Of a stretch of 37,813 nucleotides of DNA, positions 24,965-33,960 are shown one piece after another. This DNA is from Syntrophomonas sp. (lineage in GTDB: Bacteria > Bacillota > Syntrophomonadia > Syntrophomonadales > Syntrophomonadaceae). The notes below the pieces were generated by a model. It made no database searches. It was given only the letters and a program-made list of their open reading frames with translations, and had not been told where the DNA came from. Where the stretch lies: NCBI RefSeq assembly GCF_028707975.1, contig NZ_JAQVZX010000013.1:1-37813 (forward strand), in the 5' to 3' direction. The position numbers and the translations under genes are program-made. Numbering within the stretch: position 1 is the first letter of the stretch; each line of letters begins with the position of its first letter.

Positions 24965-27900
24965 ATGGTAAACGGAGATTTTTATAGCTTTATTTCTAAT
25001 TCCACCGGTTCTTTGAGCAAGTATTGGAGAGATTCTTCAGTGGAGAAACTGGAAGTCTTTCGCAGTGATAAGAAATGGAAGCTCTATGTTGCAGTAACGG
25101 AAGCGTTACCTGCAGATGTCCTACAACAAAGCACCGACAGACTTAAACAAGCCCTGCCTTTTCTAGATGGTTTGGAAATCATTACCTGCTTAAAAGATTT
25201 CGCCCAGCAAATGGAGAATATATTACGCTTACGGCAAAACGAGATCTTGTCAGAGGTTTTCATGTCTGATCAGGAAATTTTTGCCTCGCTGGGATGGCAT
25301 TTTAACGAGAATCGGATAGATATGCTGGTTCAGGATAGGAATGTCTATAAAAACCTGATTGATAAGGAAACCTGCAGCCGGTTTTCCCAGTGGCTGGGGC
25401 AGCAATATGCTCTGCGGGTTTTGGTAAGGGCTATATGTACTGAGAACAACACAAACGATCTTGCTGACAACTATCTGCTGGCAGGGAGAAAGGTAGAAGT
25501 CCTGACAGGAACGGAAGAATTCATAGGGAGAAAAAAGCGCTACTTGGCAAGGAATAGTGGCGGGACAAAATTACTGGAGAACAGCAAGACTATTACAATA
25601 TCGGAATTGCAAGAGGGCATGAAAAATGCAGTTATTGAAGGCGAGGTATGGCATAAGGAAATCAGCAGCTTGAAAGACAACAGTATAGTGGTTGCTTATT
25701 ACTTAAGTGATTACGGCAGTAGTATTATTGCCAAACTTTTTTTGAATAAACTGGGGGATGATAAGATTGAGCCCGGTGATTGGATAAAGGCCGCTGGGAG
25801 TATTCGCTATGATAGCTATGTCAAAGAAGCCGTGTTGTTCATCGATGCCTTTATCCGCTTGGAAAAACCAGAAAGAAAAGATACAGCCGCCGAAAAAAGG
25901 ATCGAACTTCATGCCCATAGCAAGATGAGTGCCATGGACGGTCTAACGGAGGTGTCCATGCTAGTGAAAAGGGCTGCGGAATGGCAGCATCCAGCCATTG
26001 CTATCACTGACCACGGTTGCATCCAGGCCTTTCCTGAAGCCTATAAGGCAGCCCGAAAATATAAAATTAAAGTGATATATGGTGTCGAAGCATATTTGGT
26101 CGAAGATGACAAAAGGGAACGTCCTTTTCATATCGTATTACTGGCTTTAAACCAAAGAGGTTTGAAGAATCTCTATCACCTGGTCAGTATTTCCTACCTC
26201 GATTATTTTTATCGTTACCCCAAAATTCCCCGCCGGGAATTAATCAATAAGCGGGAAGGGCTTCTTCTGGGCAGTGCCTGTGAAGCGGGGGAGGTTTTTC
26301 GAGCCATGGTCAGAGGGGCGGAGGAGAAAGAGATTGAAGAGATCGCCGGTTTTTATGACTATCTGGAAATACAACCCCTGGATAATAATGATTTTTTGGT
26401 AAGGGAAGGCAGTATCGCGTCACGAGAAGATTTACAGGAAATCAACCGTAGGATTATCCGACTGGGGCAGAGACTCAAGAAACCGGTAGTAGCTACTGGG
26501 GATGTTCATTTTCTCGATCCTCATCACGAGATATTCCGGCGGATTATTCAAGCGGGACAGGGCTATGAGGATGCTGAAAGCCAGGCTCCTCTCTACTTCC
26601 GTACCACCGATGAAATGTTGGCTGAAATGGCATATTTAAGCGAAGAAGAGGCGCGGGCTGTGGTTATCGATAATCCTGCCTTTATAGAGGAAATGATAGA
26701 GGATATACGGCCGGTGCCGGAGGGCTTTTACCCCCCCAAGATTGAGAGCGCCGCCGAGGAGGTTACCCAGATAAGCTGGGAGAAGGCTCATTCTTTATTT
26801 GGTGAAAAACTGCCACCCATTGTGGAGAATCGTATAGTGAAGGAATTAGATGCTATTACCCGCCATGGTTTTAGTGTTCTTTATCTCATAGCCCACAAAC
26901 TGGTGGAAAAGTCCAATCAGGATGGATATATAGTAGGTTCGCGGGGGTCGGTAGGCTCTTCCCTGGTGGCTTTTTTAACCGGGATTACCGAAGTCAATCC
27001 ACTTCCTCCCCACTATTTGTGCCCTTCCTGCCAGTTTAGTGACTTTGTAAGTGATGGTATTGCTAATTGTGGGGCTGACCTTTCCGAGCGCTCTTGTCCT
27101 GATTGTGGGGGCAAAATGCATCAGGACGGATTTGATATTCCTTTTGAGACCTTTCTGGGTTTTGAAGGCGACAAGGTGCCGGATATCGACCTCAATTTTT
27201 CCGGCGATTACCAGAGCCGAGCTCACCAGTATGTTGAGGACTTGTTTGGTAAAGAGAATGTTTACCGGGCGGGTACCATTTCGACTATTGCAGAAAAAAC
27301 CGCCTATGGTTTTGTTAAGAAATATATGGAAGGCAGACAAATAGAACTCAGGAATGCTGAGATTAATCGCCTGGTTAAAGGGGTAACCGGGGTAAGAAGG
27401 ACCACGGGACAACACCCTGGAGGTTTGATAGTTGTGCCCCAGGATCGGGACATTATGGAATTCACCCCCCTGCAGCATCCTGCGGACAAGAAAGATTCAG
27501 GGGTAATAACTACTCACTTTGAATATCACGCAATAGGCGATCAACTAGTCAAGCTTGATATATTGGGTCATGACGATCCGACTGTACTTAAGGAACTGGA
27601 GGATCTTACCGGAAAGAAAGCCTTCAGCATAAAACTTAACGAAAAGGAGACCATGAAACTCTTTTCTGGAGTCGAGCCTCTGGGTTTGGAAGCTGCCGAT
27701 ATTCTTTCCAGCGTGGGAACCTATGGGATTCCTGAGTTTGGCACCCGCTTTGTGCGGCAAATGCTGGAGGCTACCCGCCCGACCACATTTTCCGAACTGG
27801 TTAGGATTAGTGGGCTTTCTCATGGTACCAATGTATGGCTCAATAATGCCCAGAGTCTGATAAAAGACGGAACCGCCAGCCTGAGTGAAGTCATTTGTAC

Positions 27901-28603
27901 ACGGGATGATATAATGAGCTATTTAATTCAAAAGGGCTTGGATAAAAAGCAGGCCTTCAAGATCATGGAAAATGTGCGTAAGGGCAATGGATTGAATAGT
28001 AAAGAATGTGGGCTGATGGTGGGGCAGAGTGTTCCTTCCTGGTATATAGATTCCTGCCAGAAGATTGAATATATGTTCCCCAAAGCCCATGCTGTGGCTT
28101 ATGTCACTATGGCTTTTCGTATAGCCTATTTCAAGGTTTACTATCCTTTGCAATTCTACGCTAGTTTTTTCAGTATCAGGGCGGAAGATTTTGATTCCCA
28201 GATTATTTTGGAGGGTTATGAGGCCTTAAAAAAAAGAATTCAGGAGATTGAAAAAGCTGGTTTGTCTGCTTCCCAGAAGGAAAGAAAACTTTTACCCGTT
28301 TTTGAAGTAGCTCTGGAAATGTATGCCCGGGGATTTAGCTTTCGACCTGTGGACATTTATAAATCTGATGCCAACAAATATTTGGTTGCAGACAATGCGC
28401 TATTATTGCCTTTTTCAGCACTGCCCAATGTGGGTGCAGCTGCAGCTCAGGGTATTATTGAATCAAGGGATGGGGGCAATTATATTTCCGTGGAAGATTT
28501 CCAACAGCGATCGCGGCTTAACAAAACTGCCATGGAGGTACTACGAAAATTCGATTGTCTGAATCATCTTCCGGAAACCAGCCAAATCAGTCTCTTTGGC
28601 TAA
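24965..28603 (+). CDS. polC: DNA polymerase III PolC-type alpha subunit, apparently without the exonuclease domain
   Basis: PolC is the Gram-positive replicase. In order: an N-terminal region, an OB-fold (about 215-290), a PHP domain (HAHSKMSAMDGLTEV, AITDHG, GVEAYLVED), a zinc-ribbon-like cysteine set (CPSC, then CPDCGG), the polymerase palm with the PolC motif PDIDLNFSG, fingers and tau-binding regions, and a C-terminal clamp-binding motif QISLF. B. subtilis PolC is 1437 residues with a ~200-residue 3'-5' exonuclease inserted in the PHP domain right after the GVEAYLVED-like segment. Here the sequence runs straight on to KRERPFHIVLLALNQRGLKN at about residue 380, and the length is 1212. The PHP metal ligands appear kept. 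Start chosen at ATG 24965 with GGGAG upstream rather than GTG 24950. Confidence 0.95.
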   Translation: MVNGDFYSFISNSTGSLSKYWRDSSVEKLEVFRSDKKWKLYVAVTEALPADVLQQSTDRLKQALPFLDGLEIITCLKDFAQQMENILRLRQNEILSEVFMSDQEIFASLGWHFNENRIDMLVQDRNVYKNLIDKETCSRFSQWLGQQYALRVLVRAICTENNTNDLADNYLLAGRKVEVLTGTEEFIGRKKRYLARNSGGTKLLENSKTITISELQEGMKNAVIEGEVWHKEISSLKDNSIVVAYYLSDYGSSIIAKLFLNKLGDDKIEPGDWIKAAGSIRYDSYVKEAVLFIDAFIRLEKPERKDTAAEKRIELHAHSKMSAMDGLTEVSMLVKRAAEWQHPAIAITDHGCIQAFPEAYKAARKYKIKVIYGVEAYLVEDDKRERPFHIVLLALNQRGLKNLYHLVSISYLDYFYRYPKIPRRELINKREGLLLGSACEAGEVFRAMVRGAEEKEIEEIAGFYDYLEIQPLDNNDFLVREGSIASREDLQEINRRIIRLGQRLKKPVVATGDVHFLDPHHEIFRRIIQAGQGYEDAESQAPLYFRTTDEMLAEMAYLSEEEARAVVIDNPAFIEEMIEDIRPVPEGFYPPKIESAAEEVTQISWEKAHSLFGEKLPPIVENRIVKELDAITRHGFSVLYLIAHKLVEKSNQDGYIVGSRGSVGSSLVAFLTGITEVNPLPPHYLCPSCQFSDFVSDGIANCGADLSERSCPDCGGKMHQDGFDIPFETFLGFEGDKVPDIDLNFSGDYQSRAHQYVEDLFGKENVYRAGTISTIAEKTAYGFVKKYMEGRQIELRNAEINRLVKGVTGVRRTTGQHPGGLIVVPQDRDIMEFTPLQHPADKKDSGVITTHFEYHAIGDQLVKLDILGHDDPTVLKELEDLTGKKAFSIKLNEKETMKLFSGVEPLGLEAADILSSVGTYGIPEFGTRFVRQMLEATRPTTFSELVRISGLSHGTNVWLNNAQSLIKDGTASLSEVICTRDDIMSYLIQKGLDKKQAFKIMENVRKGNGLNSKECGLMVGQSVPSWYIDSCQKIEYMFPKAHAVAYVTMAFRIAYFKVYYPLQFYASFFSIRAEDFDSQIILEGYEALKKRIQEIEKAGLSASQKERKLLPVFEVALEMYARGFSFRPVDIYKSDANKYLVADNALLLPFSALPNVGAAAAQGIIESRDGGNYISVEDFQQRSRLNKTAMEVLRKFDCLNHLPETSQISLFG

Positions 28604-28636
28604 CCTACAAATAACGCTTGACAATGGCCAAATGGC

Positions 28637-28666
28637 TTGAATTAATTTATGTGAATATGCTATACT
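28637..28666 (+). promoter_or_regulatory. Promoter of the rimP-nusA-infB operon
   Basis: TTGAAT (28637-28642) is followed after 18 bases by TATACT (28661-28666), preceded by an extended -10 TG (TGCTATACT). A TTGACA at 28618-28623 is too far from it to be the -35. Transcription should begin near 28672, just ahead of the leader terminator. Confidence 0.6.
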
Positions 28667-28696
28667 ATTCGCAAGCATACTAATACCATTAACCAC

Positions 28697-28724
28697 AAAG
28701 TGGGTACCTGCCCACTTTTTCTAT
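28697..28724 (+). terminator. Leader terminator (attenuator) before rimP-nusA
   Basis: AAAGTGGG (28697-28704) pairs perfectly with CCCACTTT (28711-28718) around the loop TACCTG, and a T-run (TTTTTCT) follows. It lies after the promoter and before rimP, so it would act on initiating transcripts from that promoter; it may also stop polC read-through. Confidence 0.75.
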
Positions 28725-28740
28725 TGTTGGATCTATCTAT

Positions 28741-29232
28741 TTGAGAATAGATAAAGAAAAACCGGGGGTGGAAATAATAGAGCGGACCACAATCCTCGCT
28801 AGGATCAAAAAACTAGCCGAAGAGAGACTAAATGAACTGGAACTGGAGCTGGTTGATATAGAATACCGCAAGGAAAACAAAGAGCAGATCTTGCGTGTTT
28901 TTATCGATAAAGACAGCGGGGTTGATCTGGAGTTGTGTAGCAAAGCCAATCGTGCCATAAAAGAGGGCATTGATGAAGAGGATATTTCCTACGATTATCT
29001 CGAAGTCTCTTCTCCGGGTTTGGATCGGGTCTTAAAAAAGGAGCGGGATTGGGAACGCTTTTCCGGATATCGGGTTAAGCTTAAAACCTTGAAATCATAC
29101 CCGGGACCACTACGGATAACTGGTATATTGCGGGGTTTTGATAGCGAAAACATAGTGGTGGAGAGCGAAGGAGAGCTTTCTAAAGTGCCTCGTGACATGA
29201 TAAGTGCAATCAGGTTGCATCCAGAATTTTAA
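28741..29232 (+). CDS. rimP: Ribosome maturation factor RimP
   Basis: RimP assists 30S subunit assembly. The 163-residue protein shows the family pattern: ELVDIEYRKENKEQILRVFI, the CSKANRAI-type helix, YLEVSSPGLDRVLKKERDWE and a C-terminal SH3-like domain (VKLKTLKSYPG). The start is uncertain: the TTG at 28741 gives the track protein but lacks a clear Shine-Dalgarno; GTG 28768 is an alternative that removes 9 residues. It heads the nusA operon as in B. subtilis, directly behind the leader terminator. Confidence 0.93.
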   Translation: MRIDKEKPGVEIIERTTILARIKKLAEERLNELELELVDIEYRKENKEQILRVFIDKDSGVDLELCSKANRAIKEGIDEEDISYDYLEVSSPGLDRVLKKERDWERFSGYRVKLKTLKSYPGPLRITGILRGFDSENIVVESEGELSKVPRDMISAIRLHPEF

Positions 29233-29246
29233 GAGGAGGAAACGCA

Positions 29247-30395
29247 ATGTCTAATGAACTGGTACAGGCATTGAATGACATAGAGAAAGAACGGGGTATT
29301 CCTAAAAGGGCTCTGGTGGAAGCCATAAAGTCAGCCTTGAGCACTGCGTATAAGAAGAACTTTGGGATATCCCAGAATGTAAGTGTGGAGTTTAATGAGA
29401 TTAATGGTGAAGTCAAGGTTTTTTCTCAGAAGAAGATCAGCAATGAAGTGAAAGATCCCCGCTTGGAGATGTCCTTGGAAGAAGCCAAGGAACTCTATCC
29501 GGACTGCAAAGCCGAAGACCTGGTCTATGTTGAAGCTACGCCATCTGATTTCGGGCGCATCGCGGCTCAGACGGCCAAACAGGTAGTAATACAGAAACTG
29601 AGAGAAGCAGAGAGAAGTCTGATATATGAAGAGTTTTTGGAAAGAGAGGGCGAAATCATAGCCGGTACTATTCAGAGGATTGAATCCAAAACCATATATA
29701 TCAGCCTGGGTCGTACGGAAGGAATAATGCTGGCTTCAGATCAAATCTACGGGGAAAGATACGAAGTTGGACAGAGGATTAAGGCTTATATTCATGAAGT
29801 CAAGAACACATCCAAAGGGCCTAATATATTTGTATCCAGATCCCACCCCTATTTTTTAAGGCGTTTGTTTGAAATGGAAGTCCCGGAGATATATGATGGA
29901 GTGGTGGAAATAAAGTCTATAGCTCGCGAGGCAGGAGCAAGATCTAAAGTAGCCGTCTATTCCTTGGATGATAAAATTGACTCGGTGGGTGCCTGTGTAG
30001 GACCCAGAGGCTTGAGGGTACAAAACATCGTTTCCGAATTGGGTGGAGAAAAAATAGATATCATTAAATACGACAAAGATCCGGAAAGGTATATTTCCAA
30101 TGCCTTAAGCCCTTCCCGGGTGATTTTGGTAAATGTCAATGAGGCTGATAAAGTAGCCCGGGTTGTTGTACCGGATTACCAGCTTTCGCTAGCTATCGGA
30201 AAAGAGGGTCAAAATGCCCGCCTGGCCGCCAAGCTTACCGGATGGAAAGTGGATATAAGAAGTGAGAGCCAGGTGAATGATCACTATAATGAGATAGATG
30301 AAGAGATAGATGAAGAGATAGATGAAGAGATATTGGAACAGGATGGGACTGAAGTAAATACCGGGGAGAATGAAATAGATGACCAGGATTCGTAA
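29247..30395 (+). CDS. nusA: Transcription termination/antitermination factor NusA
   Basis: NusA binds RNA polymerase and RNA to control pausing and termination. Visible parts are the N-terminal polymerase-binding domain (about 1-120), an S1 domain (about 130-200, EGEIIAGTIQRIESKTIYIS), and two KH domains (about 205-345) with GACVGPRGLRVQNIVSELGG and LSLAIGKEGQNARLAAKLTG. Length is 382 residues. It ends in an acidic tail with a short tandem repeat (DEEI units). Shine-Dalgarno AAGAGGAGG precedes the ATG. Its last 17 bases overlap ylxR. Confidence 0.96.
   Translation: MSNELVQALNDIEKERGIPKRALVEAIKSALSTAYKKNFGISQNVSVEFNEINGEVKVFSQKKISNEVKDPRLEMSLEEAKELYPDCKAEDLVYVEATPSDFGRIAAQTAKQVVIQKLREAERSLIYEEFLEREGEIIAGTIQRIESKTIYISLGRTEGIMLASDQIYGERYEVGQRIKAYIHEVKNTSKGPNIFVSRSHPYFLRRLFEMEVPEIYDGVVEIKSIAREAGARSKVAVYSLDDKIDSVGACVGPRGLRVQNIVSELGGEKIDIIKYDKDPERYISNALSPSRVILVNVNEADKVARVVVPDYQLSLAIGKEGQNARLAAKLTGWKVDIRSESQVNDHYNEIDEEIDEEIDEEILEQDGTEVNTGENEIDDQDS
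30291..30332 (+). repeat. 12 bp tandem repeat in the nusA tail
   Basis: GAGATAGATGAA occurs three times exactly in tandem (30291-30326) plus a half unit, encoding the acidic EIDE units in the C-terminal tail of NusA. Confidence 0.9.
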
Positions 30396-30660
30396 ACAGC
30401 CGCAGAGAATGTGTGTAGGCTGCCGGGAAATGAAGAATAAACGGGAACTGGTTAGGATTGTACGAAGCCCTCAGGGGGAAATTGAATTGGATACCACGGG
30501 CAAAAAGCCCGGTCGGGGGGCTTATATTTGTCCTGAACCGGAGTGTATTAAGCAGGCTATCAAGGGAAAGAGATTGCAAAAGGCCCTGGAACAGGATATA
30601 CCTGCTGGCGTAATGGAAAAGATTAGAGAACAAATAGACCAGAATAAGCCTGGTCAATAA
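30379..30660 (+). CDS. ylxR: YlxR-family RNA-binding protein
   Basis: YlxR (DUF448) is a small nucleic-acid-binding protein nearly always encoded between nusA and infB; in some Gram-positives it has been linked to RNase P. The family motifs RMCVGCREMKNKRELVRIV and PGRGAYICPEPECI are both present in the 93-residue protein. The ATG lies inside the 3' end of nusA (17 bp overlap), so its translation is likely coupled to nusA. The next gene begins 2 bases after its stop. Confidence 0.95.
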   Translation: MTRIRKQPQRMCVGCREMKNKRELVRIVRSPQGEIELDTTGKKPGRGAYICPEPECIKQAIKGKRLQKALEQDIPAGVMEKIREQIDQNKPGQ

Positions 30661-30661
30661 G

Positions 30662-31015
30662 GTGAGTGAGAGTTTGAAAAAAAGCTATGCTGTTTTGGGT
30701 TTTGCCCAGAAGGCCGGAAAGGTATCTTCAGGAGCTTTGGCGGCAAAATCCAGTATAATAAGGCGAAGAGCGTTTCTGTTAATTATTAGCAATGATATAG
30801 CGGAAAATACCAAGCAGGGCTTGATCAGCAGTTGTCAGAAACAGAAGATTCCCTGGATCATATTGGGCAACAAGTATGAGATCGGGGCTTCCATAGGGAA
30901 GGCATACCGGGTTGCCGTGACGATAAATGACCAGGGAATGGCTGAGTCCCTGATAAAATCGCTGGAGGCTGTCGGAGCAAAAGTAAGCACGGGGGTGGTT
31001 GAATGGCAAAAATAA
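30662..31015 (+). CDS. ylxQ: L7Ae-family RNA-binding protein YlxQ
   Basis: YlxQ is a ribosomal protein L7Ae-like K-turn-binding protein. The 117-residue sequence has the family's features: [33 protein letters not shown], and [20 protein letters not shown]. Start is GTG 30662 (TTG 30674 possible). It overlaps the infB start by 13 bases and ylxR ends 1 base before it, so the ylxR-ylxQ-infB genes are coupled, as in B. subtilis. Confidence 0.93.
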   Translation: MSESLKKSYAVLGFAQKAGKVSSGALAAKSSIIRRRAFLLIISNDIAENTKQGLISSCQKQKIPWIILGNKYEIGASIGKAYRVAVTINDQGMAESLIKSLEAVGAKVSTGVVEWQK

Positions 31016-33666
31016 GAGTACATGAACTGGCCAAGGAACTGGGAATTGCTAGCAAAGAAATGGTTGAAGTTCTGGTAAAAATGGGTTTAGATGTAAAAAA
31101 TCATATGAGTACGGTGGAGGAATCACAGGCCAGCTGGGTTAAGAAGCGTTTAAGCGCCAAGGATGAGAGCAACGATAAACAAGCAACTAAACCAGTTGCC
31201 GGGGATGAAGCCACAGGAAAGCGTTCCGGGGATGCACCAAGGTCAGCTCCCCAGAAAAGACCAGGCATACAGGCGCATAATTCCACCAGTCCTGGTGCGG
31301 GTTCGCGTCCTCAAGAGGGTTCCAGACCAACTGGCAGTTCAGAAAGGCGCGATTATTCTGGAAACCGAGAAGCAGCTCCAAAAAGGGATGAAAGACGCCC
31401 AATCAGCCCTCAATCAGGCAAAGAAACGACTAGCCCGAGGAACAACACTGCGCCTCGGCCAACAGCGCGACCAGAGCAGCGAGGTTCCGGGCCAACTGGG
31501 AGACCAGATAATAGAGCTCCCGGCGCAAGCGGCAGACCAGACAACAGAGCTCCTGGAGCAACTGGGAGACCAGATAATAGAGCTCCCGGAGCAAGTGGCA
31601 GACCAAACAACAGAGCTCCTGGAGCAACTGGCAGACCAGATAATAGAGCTCCCGGAGCAAGCGGCAAGCGAACCCCCCAGAGAGCAGTGCCGAATAATAC
31701 CCCCAGGCCAGTATCATCTCCGGAGCGAACAAGTGAGAACAAGACCAGGGAAGCAAGTTCAAGACCATTACCCAGTGGCCCCAAAACTGCAGGTGACAAG
31801 AAAGTTGTTCGGAGAAACACTCCTGCTGCGGTTCAGCACCAGAGTAAAGACTACAGTCGCCCGGGCCGGAAAACGAAACACAAGCGCAAAAAGGAGAGCA
31901 TGGAATTTCATACCCCCGAAAGCATAAGTATTGAAGGCTCCATAATGGTTCGAGATTTAGCCGAGAAGCTTAATAAGAATCCGGCTGAAATAATGAAGAA
32001 ATTAATGGAATTAGGAATCATGGCTACTATTAACCAAAATATTGATTATGAAACTGCGGAGATAGTATCCAGCCTCTATGATGTTAAAGTTGAACGAGAG
32101 CTTTCCGAAGAAGAGAAGATACTAGAAGAACTTGTTGATGTAGATGATGATGTCAAACTCAAGGCACGCCCGCCAGTTGTCACAGTAATGGGACATGTAG
32201 ACCATGGTAAAACTTCCCTGCTTGATCGTATCAGACAGGCAAATGTGGTTTCGGGAGAAGCGGGGGGTATTACTCAGCATATTGGTGCTTATCAGGTAAC
32301 GATAAAAGACAATAAGATAACCTTTATCGATACCCCTGGACATGAGGCCTTTACTGCCATGAGAGCTCGTGGGGCTAATCTCACAGATATTGTAATCCTG
32401 GTGGTAGCGGCGGATGATGGGGTAATGCCCCAGACGGTTGAAGCAATAAACCATATCAGGGCTGCCAAGGTTCCTTTTCTGGTAGCAATAAACAAAATAG
32501 ATAAACCGCAAGCTGACCCGGAAAGACTCAAGCAACAATTAACGGAATATAATATTGTCCCTGAAGAATGGGGTGGAGATACCATATTTGTTCCGGTCTC
32601 AGCTAAAAGTGGAGAAGGAATCGAAAACCTGTTGGAAATGATTTTATTGGTAGCGGAAATGAATGAAATAAGGGCTAATCCGGATAGAGCTGCTTATGGT
32701 CTGGTAATCGAAGGAGAGCTGGATAAAGGAAGGGGAGCGGTAGCCACCGTACTGGTATTGAATGGAACCCTCAAGATAGGGGACTATGTAATCTGTGGAA
32801 CCAATTGGTGCAGGGTGCGGGCTATGATTGATGATCGGGGTAAAAGGGTGGAGTTGGCATCGCCCTCCATGCCGGTCGAAATAATGGGATGGTCCGGTGT
32901 ACCCGAGGCTGGTGGCAAAGTTCGGGTCTGTGATGAAAAAGTAGCCAAGGAAATCATCGGTCTGAGATTGAGTGAAAAGAAGATTGAAGAACAAAAACAA
33001 AGCAGCCGAGTTTCTCTGGATGAGTTTTTCCAGCAGATGAAGGATGCCGAGGTTAAGGAACTTACAATGATTATAAAAGGCGATGTCCAGGGTTCAGTAG
33101 AAGCTCTCCGGCAATCGCTACTGCGTTTGGCGACCAGCGAAGTCAAAGTAAATGTAATCCATTCAGCGGTAGGTGCTATTACCGAAACCGATGTTATGTT
33201 GGCATCTGCTTCCAATGCAATAATTATTGGCTTTAATGTAAGACCGGATAGTAAGGCTAGAAAATATGCTGAAGAAGAAAAGATAGATGTTCGCATGTAC
33301 CGGGTCATATACGAGGCTATTGAGGATGTTAAAAAAGCCATGAGCGGCCTGCTGGATCCGGAATACAAAGAGAAGTTCCTGGGTCGTGCTGAAGTTCGGG
33401 CTCTTTTCAAAGTACCTAATGTGGGAGTTATCGCCGGGTCTTATGTTGTTGACGGAAAGATTCAGAGAAATGCCAGTGTGCGGGTCTTGCGAGATGGAGT
33501 AATTGTATACGAGGGCAACCTGGCCTCGCTAAAACGCTTTAAGGATGATGCCAAAGAAGTAGTGGAAAACTATGAATGTGGCATTGGAATCAAGGATTTC
33601 AATGATGTCAAGGAAGGAGATATTATTGAAGCCTATACCATGGAGGAAATCCCTAGAGAATTATAG
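31003..33666 (+). CDS. infB: Translation initiation factor IF-2
   Basis: IF-2 is the GTPase that brings initiator tRNA to the 30S subunit. The N-terminus starts [20 protein letters not shown] (IF2 N-domain). A low-complexity proline/arginine-rich linker (about 50-295) contains a 33 bp tandem repeat. A second IF2 N-like domain follows (about 310-360, [20 protein letters not shown]). The G domain has [28 protein letters not shown] and NKID, and the C-terminal domains complete 887 residues. GTP-binding residues are intact. The operon continues to rbfA after an unusual repeat-filled gap where many Bacillota carry ylxP. Confidence 0.97.
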   Translation: MAKIRVHELAKELGIASKEMVEVLVKMGLDVKNHMSTVEESQASWVKKRLSAKDESNDKQATKPVAGDEATGKRSGDAPRSAPQKRPGIQAHNSTSPGAGSRPQEGSRPTGSSERRDYSGNREAAPKRDERRPISPQSGKETTSPRNNTAPRPTARPEQRGSGPTGRPDNRAPGASGRPDNRAPGATGRPDNRAPGASGRPNNRAPGATGRPDNRAPGASGKRTPQRAVPNNTPRPVSSPERTSENKTREASSRPLPSGPKTAGDKKVVRRNTPAAVQHQSKDYSRPGRKTKHKRKKESMEFHTPESISIEGSIMVRDLAEKLNKNPAEIMKKLMELGIMATINQNIDYETAEIVSSLYDVKVERELSEEEKILEELVDVDDDVKLKARPPVVTVMGHVDHGKTSLLDRIRQANVVSGEAGGITQHIGAYQVTIKDNKITFIDTPGHEAFTAMRARGANLTDIVILVVAADDGVMPQTVEAINHIRAAKVPFLVAINKIDKPQADPERLKQQLTEYNIVPEEWGGDTIFVPVSAKSGEGIENLLEMILLVAEMNEIRANPDRAAYGLVIEGELDKGRGAVATVLVLNGTLKIGDYVICGTNWCRVRAMIDDRGKRVELASPSMPVEIMGWSGVPEAGGKVRVCDEKVAKEIIGLRLSEKKIEEQKQSSRVSLDEFFQQMKDAEVKELTMIIKGDVQGSVEALRQSLLRLATSEVKVNVIHSAVGAITETDVMLASASNAIIIGFNVRPDSKARKYAEEEKIDVRMYRVIYEAIEDVKKAMSGLLDPEYKEKFLGRAEVRALFKVPNVGVIAGSYVVDGKIQRNASVRVLRDGVIVYEGNLASLKRFKDDAKEVVENYECGIGIKDFNDVKEGDIIEAYTMEEIPREL
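31495..31659 (+). repeat. 33 bp tandem repeat in the infB linker
   Basis: Five units of 33 bp encode the 11-residue [10 protein letters not shown] repeat, each preceded alternately by T and S so that the period is really 66 bp. One unit has N for D. Because 33 is a multiple of 3, all reading frames stay open, which explains the long shadow ORFs on both strands here. Confidence 0.95.
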
Positions 33667-33675
33667 GCTTGCATA

Positions 33676-33706
33676 GGGGACGGTCCTTTTGATATATATC
33701 ATAATA
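33676..33706 (-). repeat. Dispersed GGGGACGGTCC element, copy B (inverted)
   Basis: This 31-mer, GGGGACGGTCCTTTTGATAT and the following ATATCATAATA, is the reverse complement of 14015-14045 with one difference. It lies 10 bases after the infB stop. Confidence 0.85.
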
Positions 33707-33718
33707 CATCTATGATTC

Positions 33719-33770
33719 CACTGCAAAAAGTCATAAATATGCATTAGCTTGCATAAATATACCGCTCAGC
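33719..33770 (+). repeat. Dispersed ACTGCAAA element, copy 4
   Basis: This copy runs CACTGCAAAAAG and then two ArgR-box-like palindromes, CATAAATATGCA and GCATAAATATAC, 20 bases apart, ending CCGCTCAGC. It matches the inverse of 12901-12950 at 45 of 50 positions. Confidence 0.75.
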
Positions 33771-33777
33771 TACCTAC

Positions 33778-33910
33778 GTAGCGACACCCGAAGGGTGGAG
33801 CATCAGTTGTACTCGACAGGGCGCTACGCATGGGCAACACCTGCGGCTTGTCTTGCGGCTCAAGGGGTACCGCGCTAATCTCCCGTCCTGGTGTTTCACC
33901 CTTCGGGTGT
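33778..33910. repeat. Inverted-repeat block upstream of rbfA
   Basis: ACACCCGAAGGGTG (33784-33797) is repeated in inverse as CACCCTTCGGGTGT (33897-33910); GTAGCG (33778) and CGCTAC (33822) are also inverses. GTAG directly precedes the first hairpin, as in the REP-like hairpins before rpsB. The infB-rbfA gap (33667-33960, 294 bp) has no other gene-like content. Confidence 0.6.
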
Positions 33911-33960
33911 CACTATTAAGGTTGCGGGCATGGGGATTAGTAAGAAAGGTGGGTATATAT

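Noticed and set aside
31163-31927. 254-residue plus-strand ORF and several minus-strand ORFs inside infB
   Set aside because: They lie in the 33 bp repeat region, where a repeat length divisible by 3 keeps every frame open; no Shine-Dalgarno sites support them and infB itself is a clear family match.
33853-33960. N-terminal extension of RbfA in the ORF track
   Set aside because: It is encoded by the repeat block and lies upstream of the proper Shine-Dalgarno for ATG 33961.
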